Shown: positions 53,901 through 64,000 of the stretch, in pieces
Layout of the letters: every line of letters begins with the position of its first letter
How positions within the stretch are numbered: position 1 is the stretch's first letter
Assembly: GCA_002205965.3 (NCBI GenBank)
Contig: NADL03000877.1
Span: forward strand, 1-64,000
Direction of reading: 5' to 3'
From: Kappaphycus alvarezii
Taxonomy: Eukaryota; Rhodophyta; Florideophyceae; Gigartinales; Solieriaceae
Length of the DNA stretch: 64,000 nucleotides
Program-made: the position numbers and the translations under genes
Notes under the pieces: model-generated
Databases searched by the model: none
The model's input: only the letters and a program-made list of their open reading frames with translations
Told to the model about the DNA's origin: nothing

Positions 53901-56900
53901 TAAATTTTAAAAAAGAACACTGCAAATATTTTAGAGATATTTATAGTATTAACTTTTGTTTTAAATTATCACCAAATCCATGTCGACCTAAAATTTTATT
54001 TACAGCGAAAATAAATTAAAGTATCTCATGAGGAGCCGAAATAACTCCTTAACTAGCAATGAATTAAATTTAATCGCAGCGGTGTCATGAAATTGAATCA
54101 CATAGGCTATACTTTCTTCAGTTGTTTCCAAAATTCAGTCTTCAAATTCGTGACTTAGAAAGAAAGGGAGTTTCTTTTGCAATTCATATTTCAAACTAAA
54201 ATATTTTCAGGGGTTCTCTAGGTGTTTAAGGGTTCTCAAGGGGTTTTAGTTAAAGACGTGAGATTAAACTTGTTTCCAGTATGAGTTAGCTCCCCGCTGT
54301 CTCAAAATTTGGAGACGACACCTATAGGAATGATGAATCACCAAAGGGAAAATCTCAACAATTGAAGACGTATTGGAAAAAATATTCATCTTGCGTAAAA
54401 AAACTAATTAGAGGTATGTCACTTAGGGAGAATTTGGTTGAAATTAAATTTTTGAACAAATAGAAAAAAAAGGGTTTACAAAATATTCCAGCTACAGTGT
54501 CTAGTTGTCTCCATAAAAATTTCTGACGTTCGGTACGGTTTCAATTCAGCTTAAAACTACTGTAAGTATGGAAACTTATGTGGACTAAAGTTGAGCTAAA
54601 TACGTAGATGAATGCAGTGAAAGTTTAAGTTCAATACTACCAAATTAAATTCTTTTGCTTTAATATTAATAGTCCGGCTACGTAATCAAGTTTAAGCCTC
54701 AGCAAATCGTAGAAAGGGAATTTGTTAGTAATCATTTGGCTGAGAAGCAGCTTTGATCGTAACGAATATAAACATCTCTTGTAGAGGTAAAATTATTACG
54801 TTACCGAATTTCAGTGTAACTAGGGACTGTTACTAAATAATATATAATTTTTGAAGTTCTTTCAAGAAATAAGTATAATACTTGAGTAAATGAAGGGATT
54901 ATTTTATGTAACATTGAATTTCACGTGATTAAGACTATTTGAAAAATTGAAGTAAGAAAAAGTAGTTTTATTAGTTCTATAGTTGAAATTGAATATACAA
55001 ATATATATATAAATTAAATATATATATATATATATATTTACGCGATACTACAAAGTTGGGAGTGCATGTACGCACGTATAATGTTATCAATTTTCGTTTC
55101 AAGTAATGAAATACTTACTCAAGTAGAAGTAAAATAGGACTGCTTTGCTATTATCTTCAGTTCTGTATTGTATTAAAGTTTAGATGCGCATCATTAAGCT
55201 CCTTTTTAACAGTGATAATTAATTATTCGCACCATAGTGTGAATACAAATCTTTTCTTTTTCGCAGTATCTTATATTTTCACCTTTGTAAATTCATATCT
55301 CGCCGCCTCTCCTAACAAGACATATATTGGTAAGGTAGTTTTTAGTTCCTTGGACTTTCCATAGATTAAAGTCGTTCCAAATTTCTAACACTGAAGAGAT
55401 ATATGAATTGTGCAGAAAATAAATTAAGCCTGACATATTCTTCAAGGCCGCCGTTGGCAGCTTCTTGTGGTAAAAGGTCTTCTGCAAGGAATATTTTTGT
55501 CTGTTCCAACTGAAAGTTCCATGAAGGAGGTTTTTTTACAACTTTCACTGGGGGAAATAATTATTGAAGTTTAACTTCATTGGAAATCATCGATGCCCCC
55601 ATCAGAAACTTTAATTGTGGTTCATAGTATCCGGTATACGATTTTTTCGGATACAAGATATCGAAGTTTATTTTCTTTCAAAGATAGTGACTTAGAATCC
55701 CTGCGAAGAGTGTAGTGCTTGGTTTCCTATAGTCCCTTCCGACAGCGGAAACGTTTGTATGCACGCATAGGGTGGAAAAATATCTCTAGGAGAAAAATAT
55801 CAAGATATTTAAGATGTCCTGTGTTTCATGAAAAAGATTTTCAAATAATGCAAAAGCTTCGAATATTTCGTTTTGTACTCTAAAAATTTCTAGTCAGCTA
55901 AAGATCTTCCGTATGGACTGATACAGATATTAGCCTAGAATTGAAGAATGAGCCAACTTCTTCCAGAACTGAAAATAGAATTGATAGCAATTGCCTAAAG
56001 GTATTCTAGAAAAAGTTTGCAGATTATTGTACGTGTAAGAACCCCATTTTTGTCCTATGCTCGTGGTCAGCCCATTGGGATATATCGTTCACAAATCAAT
56101 TCCTTCGTTATCCGCTTTTCACTTTGACATTTGTTTTCTGTTGTTGGTGGTTGGTCGTAAGTTCATACGAAGAGCTCTTGATTTCCCTTAATTGTACTTA
56201 ATCTTTGTAATATTGCCTTAAAATATAGGGATTTTCACGACGAGAAGAAAAGTTGTGTTTGGGAAAAAAGGCGATTGGAGGAGTTTGAATAAAGAAATTT
56301 TGGATTATATCACGCTCTCATACTCGCAAAGAGGGAGGGAATTCCGGATACGCGTGTTTCAGTACTTTAGTCGCTCAAAATTAACACCATTAACATGCCT
56401 CGGTACTTCGAATCGACTGCTCAATACATTTCACCACTGAAGACTTACACGAATGTCTAACCTTAAAGTATTCTCGGGTTACCTTTGAGCTTTACAACTT
56501 TTTCATTTTTGCATTTCACTTTCCTCTCTGGACTACTGGTAGTGGTTTTCATGCAAAAAGTGCTTTTATACGAATGAAAGCTGAAAGTTGAGGTTGAGCC
56601 TTCATGGTTTACCTTAGAGTCCTTTCTCGTAATTTTTCATGTATGAAATACCTTGAGCCGCCAAAGTTTGCTCATTAACGCCATTAATTATAGTTCACAC
56701 TCAAAAAATCTTCTTCCACTTTAAAAAAAATAAAGTTTTAAGGCCTGAAAATAAATAAACACGAATTTATCGCTGAAAAACTGCGGAAAAGTCTGCTACA
56801 ATGCTTGCTTAGGTCTAATCTTCAATTTAATCGGGAGTAAAGATAATCTCATAGTGATGGAACTAGTTTCCATAGGTTTCATAATGCGAAATTCCAGAAC

Positions 56901-57487
56901 TTTCGTTCAAAATGTAATATTAATACAAAAAAGCAAATGGTGACAATACAGGAAAGGGTCAATTAATAGACTGAAGAGGAAAATTTATGATTAAATTTTA
57001 TAAACGTCTTCAATGCCCATCTAAAGTCCATAAATATAAAAACGTGACTACAAATGTCTTGATTCATAGTTATTAATGTAACAGTTGGAATACCCAGTCC
57101 TCAATTCAAACGGCTACCAAGGGCGGCTCAAGGGAACCTTGACGCAGAATAGAATTCTCTAAGACAGAGAAAATATACTACATGAAGTTGTCATGTAAAG
57201 CGGTATTGAAAGTAGTAAAAATATGCAGCAGTAAAGCCCAATTTTAATAAATAAATAAATATTCAAAATGATACCTAGCTTTTTCCAAGGCGATCACAGT
57301 TTCATAATTCTCCCCAAAAAACCTAAGTTAAAATCATGACAGTGCACTTTATCTTCTCTGAGCAGTTATTGATTGTCATGAATGCAGAAAAACACGCAAT
57401 GTATCACATAGTGATAATGGTAGACGGTATTAGTTCTATCATGTTCTCTGCGAGGACCGAGTTTTCTGTGAGGATCCAGTTTAATTG
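50908..57487. other. AT-rich region, no convincing gene
   Basis: Only short frames occur, all in keeping with chance in AT-rich DNA. A 98-codon minus frame at 53624-53920 is rich in Phe, Leu and Ile, as random AT-rich frames are. No element ends or RNA genes were recognised. Confidence 0.5.
54999..55038. repeat. (TA)n microsatellite
   Basis: Two runs of alternating AT separated by AAATTAAA. Confidence 0.9.
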
Positions 57488-58520
57488 TAAGATCTTTTAT
57501 TTAATAGTCAACTTTATGGCTATTTTTCTGCTCCGGGACGAGATCAAGAAGATGGGAAAAACTCCGGTGATGTGAGAAATATTGCGAAGGACCATGAAAA
57601 TGTTCCACCCGCATCTAAAATACTTGAGATAGACGCAAATGTTCCTGTGGTAACGGAGAAAAATAAATTTCACTACAACGATGCAGAAGAGAAAAAACCA
57701 TAGTAAGTACATTAGAGGACCTTAAAAAGTTAAGTACCACAAAAAGATTACAATTTCAGGAGATTGGATTTGAGCAAGCGACTGTAGCGATGTGAGAATA
57801 AAGAATGAAAGCACTCTTCTAAAATTCAAAACGATTCGTTCCTGAAATATTGTTACTTGGAAGTATTTATACGGAGGATGGAGACATAAAAGGCCTATTG
57901 AGGCTTAAAACACTTAATCTAGATGTTTTTCAAGGCGTTATCATGGAAAGAACTTCTTTCCGTGAAGATGATATAAAACAACACGAACTGCAGGCCAATG
58001 ACAGTTCTTAGCTAGAAGTCACTCTATGACACAATGAATTTGAAAATGTACATCCAACATTAAAAACAGTGCTCAGGACAATGCTTTGATGTATTACAAG
58101 AGTAACTAGCAGAAATAATTTTTCTACCAGTGAAAATTTCAAACCATATACTATCCATGCAAAGGAGTTCTGAGGAGTCTGAGACTTATTGGAAGGCTCT
58201 CATGGCCGTTAATACGTATTCTTTGAAAGAATGTGATGACATATTACGATAGAAAAGTAACATGCCTAGAAAATACATCCTTTCCGAGGAAGATATGAAG
58301 AATTAACGGCTGTAATCTGCAAAAAGTATGCAACCGTCGGTTAATCATCGTTTTATGGCGAAAAATGTTGTTCTGGTTCTGAAAAAAACAATAATCTTAA
58401 AATGCATGGTATATATTCGGATTTCATTAAGAGAACCTGTTGAACGATCAGTCGGTACGCATTTATTGAAAGATCTGGAGGAAAGAATGCGCTGTGGATT
58501 CAAGTAATTGAGATAGTTTC
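57488..58520 (+). other. Possible decayed coding region
   Basis: A frame without ATG at about 57491-57703 reads GRDQEDGKNSGDVRNIAKDH, then ENVPPASKILEIDANVP and KFHYNDAEEKKP before a stop. More protein-like snatches follow in several frames (SEESETYWKALMAVNTYSLK, about 58155-58215). The composition is acidic and hydrophilic, unlike the flanks. No family is recognised. It may be an old gag-like or host pseudogene. Confidence 0.25.
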
Positions 58521-61500
58521 GAGAACATATCCAACAGAGCTATTTTTGAAGTACTTGACTACAATGCGAGTAAACTTACAATTACTTCTTTTTTCTACAT
58601 CTTGATGGTCTTGAATATTTAGAAGCATGAACAAAGGTATAAACTAACTCCTTATTGATTCTTGTATTTGATGTTTGATCCCGAATTGCTGCCCTAGACA
58701 TTGAGAAGGCCATTTATTCGTTTTCCAGAAATGTCTTCCAAAATGAAAATATGCTTCGGGACCCTCTCTGTGTTATATAAAATAAGACCAAGACTACGAA
58801 CTACGAAGGACGCAGTAATATCTCTGTAATGAAAGGCGTTGTATGCAGCTAGGTCGGAAAAAGTCAGGTCAGGTAGGGCTAGGTATTCAAACCGATACGG
58901 ACAATCCTTCACAGTTTAATGATTCAGACCTGTGTTGGGCTCAATTTTCGTTGTAAGATGCTGTGATAACGTCTTGTGGAGCCAAATTGTAGTTTTATGG
59001 CATTATATGTCCCTTTTAAATGATATCAGATCCGTTAATTCCCAAAAGTTAGAGAGTGACTCACACAACGTGGGAATTTTCTTTTCTCCGAACAGCCTTA
59101 ATTTCTACTAAAGACTCCGTTCAACAATATTCAAAAGATATAGGCAGATATAATTCAAAGGAATAGGAAATACCAAATAAAATTCATTTATCTTGATTGA
59201 ACTGCCAAAATAAAAGCCAAAGTTCGAAATGTCTCCGATTTTGTCTGACAAAATGTCATTCTAAGTGGTACTTACCCCAAACCTCTGAGTATCGTCTCTA
59301 TGACCTGAAAGGGTTCAGAATAGAACCTAACAACCCATTTCTTGCCCAATTGGAAATGAAATAAGGAAAAACTACAGCGAAAACTGTTCTTACGCTGGAG
59401 TTAACATTTAATTACCAAAAACTACTATTTCACTTTGTGGCCTACAGAAAAATGAGACAGAAGAAATGAGAGGTAATTAATATAAAAAAGGGACGGCAAA
59501 CAATACGCAATACTTATTGCACGCATAGTTGCTCACTTTGTGGAGTGGCTCATGGTAGCACCAGCAACTGCAAATGCGTTTTCGGTTTAGACGAAAATTA
59601 GGGAATGCAGTATAATTGATCGATAATAGTTTTTCTCGTTGAAGTATCCGCTAAACCCTATTGTAAATTGATATGTCGCAACACTTCTATCCTCCACCTT
59701 TTATTTTATACGTCCCATGTGTAGTGGTCAAAATGACAACTACAACATATGTAATTGTCACAATGCATCTAGTCAAATACGCTATTTTTGACTGCTTTTC
59801 CGAAGCTGATTTTTTATATTACTTTTTCACCATTACTCATTAAGTAATGGTAATTTACAATACATAAGAAGGCAAAATATGATTTTAAAAAGTTACAATG
59901 GATATATGAAAAAAAACTTTATGCTCAGATGTCCCTGATCTTCTTTCAAGGCTGATATATTCAGGTTATCTACACGCATTTCACTACATGGATGGTAAGA
60001 GCCTTAAGAAAGTTATTTATATATTCCTTATGTGTGGAAATATCTCAATAGTTTACTATTAGTATCTTACTCTGATCATATCCTTAGATCTGTCAAAGCC
60101 CTTCTTTTACGGTTAAAACTATATGGAGGAGTTCTTTTAATCAGGAAAGTCCAAAAAATAAGAATTTAATGTGAAATCGGTCAATTTAGGTTGCTATTGG
60201 CGATTCGAAACCCATATCATCAATATTTATATAAAGTTTAAGAGTTATCTGATCCATTGCACACTAATGGCGGTAATATTGCATTCTTTAATGCTACTGG
60301 ATGCAATTTTAATGGTTGGGCTACTTTCTTTTATTCTTTCACTGCTTCTAAGTTCCCAAAGCACTTTAATCCTTTTTATTCCTATACAATCAAAAAAATC
60401 AATGTAAATCATTGTCTATTTTTTCTGGATGCTAGCCATCTGAAATAAAATGCGGAGGAGTATTTTAAGAAAGGAAAATTCAATACTTTGTCAAATAGTC
60501 CTAAATGAAATCCGCTATTTTCGCCTTTGATAATGAAAAAATATACAAATGATACCAAAAAAAGATATTCTCAACTCAATCCAATATACCGCGCCGAGAA
60601 AACAACTTAAAAAATAATACAAAAAAGCATTTACCCTCCGCAACTCACTACAAATAGTGCTAGATCAACCATGCAATGAAAAAGTAAGATCCTGAGCCAC
60701 TGAAAAGTGATTTCTAATGGTGGCAAAAAGTAAATTTAATGGGTTCCAATCAAAAAGTAAAGGTACAGAAAATATGTATAGAGTATTTCGAGTCGAAACA
60801 TCAGACATTTTAGAAATGGTACCTGATTTCCCATTGAATTTACCAAAACCAGACGGTAGCTTATGATAGAGCACCGTATTTCGTAATTGGAATTGTTGAA
60901 CTGTGAGCGCTTACTCAAGTCATTCTAAAGGGTCAAAGGAAACTTCGGATCATCCTCAATAGTCTATAAAACAACCAATGTTCCGGTAGTTGGAAACATT
61001 TCCAGCGGGAATAGAAAATAATCTTTTCAAAATTCTCATTATCTACTTTTGATAAATAAAATGCAATAAATAAAATATAGTGAAAATTATATAATCAGGG
61101 TGGATCAATGAAACAAAATTTCAGAAAAATAAATAAAATAGCACAAATATGATAACATACCACATCCTTCATACAATATAATTGCTCTAATTTTTCATCT
61201 CATATGAAAGACACTTGAAACTATGTAAATTTTGTAAAATTTTTTTTCGATTCCGTAAAAATGGTAGACCACGAAGGTAATTTTCATTTTTATGGGAAGA
61301 AAGTTGTACACTACTTCGATTAATTAGAAATGTTTTTTCTTCCACAATTTATTAGAGTTTCATCTATATAAATTAAAACTAGCTTTTTGGCGCAGATAAT
61401 TATATTGAAATTCAGCTCAAAATCTCTTACGCCGTAAATCAAGTTTTGATGACATAAAAATATCAATACAAAGAACTTTTTTCCAATATAATTATAAAAA

Positions 61501-62700
61501 ATAATTGTTATCGACTATAACTGAGAAATTGAAACTTCACTTTGAAACAAAACCCACAAAAACTTTGCCTAGTATGTAAAATTTAGATGCTTATCTTATT
61601 TGATGAATTCCTTGAAATTTGGACATTTTAACATTCTGAAATATCGGTTTAAGCATTTTACTGGAGCAAATGGCGCATCATTTACCTCTTTAGAAATGTA
61701 ATATTGTGTTTATTATTTTGCAACTGCTTTTTAGAAGCCGTCTGAGACTTAAAAATCATACTTGTAGATTAAATTTTCGACCAAAATGTATACTAAGATT
61801 TGTTGAAGAAAAGTAAATTTGTTTTCATCTTATAATTTATCGAAGTAGTCCTAAAAATTAATTAAAATGTAAATAAAATTGGCAAGAAATATCAACTGCT
61901 TTATAATTTTTTTATTCCCTCCCCAGTTGATACTCTATGTATTTCTTGAATGTTTTGGATATCAACAAATATGTATTCAAATGAGGTTTCCCTTAATATC
62001 AACTTATAATTAGTTAAATTTAGCCTGTTGACTATTACAGTCTTTCATCTTTGTAAAAATATGTATGCAGTGCTATTATATGCTGATTAATAAATCAAAA
62101 AAATAATGTTCTATGAAGTAGAAACCGATATTCTCATTAATGACAATTATCTTTATGACCTTTTAATGAACTTAGAAAAATATGTTTAATCCGACATTAA
62201 AGTTCGACAAAAAAAGTTTCTTAACTTCAAAGTCCCCGAATTAAATAGAAAATTTAGAAATGGAGCAGCTAGATATTCCAATCAGTCAGCTCCATCGAAT
62301 AAGCGTGTGAGTTAGAGTCAGGAGAAAACTTTTAATTGGATGAATTAAATGATACTTCGAATGAATAGCATACTGCAGATGAAAACGAAGAGAAATATTT
62401 TGACATAGGTATTATTGGAATAATAAACTTAAGGAGAAAGACAATTAAAAACTCTAAAGATGGTCACCCTTAACAAACACAGGCGTCTATCACTTAAGAT
62501 TCTAGAAATCTGCGAAGCACAAAAAGTTGAGACCAAATAAGAAGAAAATAAACTGTCTGTCGAAAATTTCCACTCAGTGTCCAAATCAATTAAAATCACT
62601 CTGAAATGTAGTACATATCCGTTTTGAATAAAACCTAAATTGATTATTTTAAATGTGATTGATAACTGGAAAAAAAGTTGAAAATTTTCCAGCAAAAAGA
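58521..62700. other. AT-rich region, no convincing gene
   Basis: A 72-codon minus frame (58694-58912, GTG start) reads CPYRFEYLALPDLTFSDLAA and is somewhat protein-like but alone. The rest has short, low-complexity frames. No element ends or RNA genes were recognised. Confidence 0.45.
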
Positions 62701-62714
62701 TCTTGAGCCCTATC

Positions 62715-63317
62715 ATGAAAGATTTGAACCTTAATTTCTGCACAAAATTCTGCGGAACAGTCCCTCTGCTCCTAGTCCCCACCGTCCTCCCTATTTTACT
62801 GACCTCCTCACGTTTTGTTTTCGCTCTTCTCGGCCTCAACGCTGAATCCGGCGCGGGCGCCGGATCTATGTCCGCTCGCATGTCCTGGGGACGGAACAAC
62901 CATGTCTCAAGATCTCTCGTTGCACCGTTGTTGCTGATGGTTATTTCGAGTGGATTGTCGTCCCGCGCCCCCAGTGCACGTGGGACGACCTGGGAAAGAC
63001 GTGTATGGATGGCTCTTCTATTCGAACAGGGTTTTCAAAGTTCGCTGTTTCCTATCGCTTTTCAACCTACTGTCTTTGTTACAGTCTCCGAAGGAACGTG
63101 GTCTGCGCAGCCCTGTGAGTCCGTCGGCAAGTTCGTTCGTCCGGAGTTTTCTTTGTCTTGGTTTTCGTCGTCTGTAAGTTGTCATGCTTACACTAGAAGT
63201 TTTTTAAGCTGTCTGGATCCCGTATTTAGACAGTGGAATTTTCTTCTAGTCCCCCCTTTTGTCCTTGTTGGAGTGGGTGATGGTTCTGCCGTCGCCTGGA
63301 GATGTTCGGTCTTCTAG
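62715..63317 (+). CDS. Hypothetical 200-residue ORF in a GC-rich island
   Basis: The ATG at 62715 opens MKDLNLNFCTKFCGTVPLLL. Hydrophobic segments lie at about 14-45 and 70-82, and the C-terminal part is Ser/Phe/Val-rich. No domain is recognised. The island (about 62745-63340) is much richer in G+C than its surroundings and has long frames on both strands, so the open frame may be due to composition alone. It contains a 9-bp perfect hairpin around GGCGCGGGCGCC. It may instead be an LTR or other element fragment. Confidence 0.25.
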   Translation: MKDLNLNFCTKFCGTVPLLLVPTVLPILLTSSRFVFALLGLNAESGAGAGSMSARMSWGRNNHVSRSLVAPLLLMVISSGLSSRAPSARGTTWERRVWMALLFEQGFQSSLFPIAFQPTVFVTVSEGTWSAQPCESVGKFVRPEFSLSWFSSSVSCHAYTRSFLSCLDPVFRQWNFLLVPPFVLVGVGDGSAVAWRCSVF

Positions 63318-64000
63318 TGTAACCACTATACCTGTACGGTTCAGGTTTTTGAGCACATTAAAAGATCCCCCCCCAAGTTCTGCATTAGCAGGCATATGTA
63401 CTGTCATCGCATAATATTTCAATGTCGTAACACTTGAAACGTACCTTCGATTATTATTCGAAAATTGATGTATCCAAAGCTCTATGTGATGTGAATTTAC
63501 TTTTCCACTACATCTAGAGCAAAAGCTAATCGATATAATATACAAAATAACCTTGATTTCAATATTAATTATTATTTCAGCTCACTAAATCTAAATAAAT
63601 GAGCTGGAATCTTAAGCAATTATCGTAAAATTGGGGTGAAATTTTGTGTGAGGTAATGAAATGCTTTAAATGAGCCCTTTTGGTGCTTTGAATAGTTCAA
63701 TTAACTGCATGGGGCATCGATTAATCTCTGTTGTCTGCTATTATAGCAAGTGAAGTGCAGCAAAAAATGTATAGACATTTCAACAAAAATCAAACTTTCC
63801 AATCTTCTATGTTACGGAATTATAATAATTTTCCCCATTAGCACATATTGCCGCCCAAAATCTTATGTAAAACTTTGTGTATTGGTCATGGGTACAGAAA
63901 AACGGATCTTGTCTGCAATTTTGAAGCTTAGATTTACTCATTGGTTGCTGTTTGGAGCTTTGAATTTGAATTGTATAATTCATACTATTTATTGGCATTC
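63318..64000. other. AT-rich end of window, no gene seen
   Basis: Frames are short. A run of nine C at about 63367 follows the GC-rich island. Nothing else is recognised. Confidence 0.5.

Noticed and set aside
54999..55038. Origin or matrix attachment site at the TA microsatellite
   Set aside because: A TA run alone is no evidence of function in AT-rich DNA.
60171..60448. Two overlapping frames of 60-80 codons
   Set aside because: AT-rich, hydrophobic by composition, no motif or neighbouring support.
62429..62899. 156-codon minus-strand ORF overlapping the GC-rich island
   Set aside because: Half of it lies in AT-rich DNA with Phe/Leu-rich chance composition; no motif.

Overview
The window is eukaryotic nuclear DNA, dominated by decayed retrotransposons and gene-poor, AT-rich sequence. 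There is no operon structure, no Shine-Dalgarno spacing, no rRNA and no CRISPR array. The mix of Ty3 chromovirus, Ty1/copia and an RT-only element, with a copia primer-binding site resembling half of initiator tRNA-Met, would suit an alga or protist. The sequence alone does not fix the lineage, and a red alga is only a guess.

Layout: 1-2.86 kb is the 3'-truncated start of a minus-strand Ty3/gypsy element (gag, protease, beginning of pol). A frame-broken acidic protein gene follows at 2.86-3.47 kb. At 3.94-6.42 kb lies a 5'-truncated, stop-riddled copia pol on the plus strand, whose RNase H is split by a 373-bp solo LTR with a 5-bp target duplication. At about 7.3-11.0 kb are minus-strand remains of an RT-only element (GSSAG, NALN, LGSLLF and YRDDG motifs). 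A degenerate chromovirus with both LTRs occupies 11.76-17.97 kb. A second copy of the RT-only repeat (18.06-25.65 kb) is interrupted by a copia element with two nearly identical 550-bp LTRs (19.04-24.63 kb).

From 25.65 kb the character changes. A block of about 2.9 kb carrying a small secreted-protein gene occurs three times: 25.65-28.59 (+), 35.8-38.7 (-) and 42.6-45.5 kb (+). Copies 2 and 3 lie inside the arms of an inverted repeat of about 8 kb (30.73-38.87 and 42.40-50.12 kb). The spacer holds a copia gag-protease fragment and a third RT-only repeat. The gene encodes 203-204 residues: a signal peptide, then poly-aspartate tracts alternating with two Arg/Cys-rich modules that share R-R-C-x2-C-x3-C. 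All three copies are intact and differ in their Asp tracts only in whole codons, whereas nearly every other ORF in the window is broken. Identity between copy 1 and the others jumps from roughly 90% in the flank to above 99% around the gene, which suggests gene conversion or recent homogenisation.

Right of 50.1 kb I see one broken cysteine-containing ORF (50.2-50.9 kb), long AT-rich stretches with no convincing gene, and a GC-rich island at 62.7-63.3 kb. The genes form no pathway. The elements are nested parasites, and the Asp/Arg-Cys gene family is the only strong candidate for expressed host genes.
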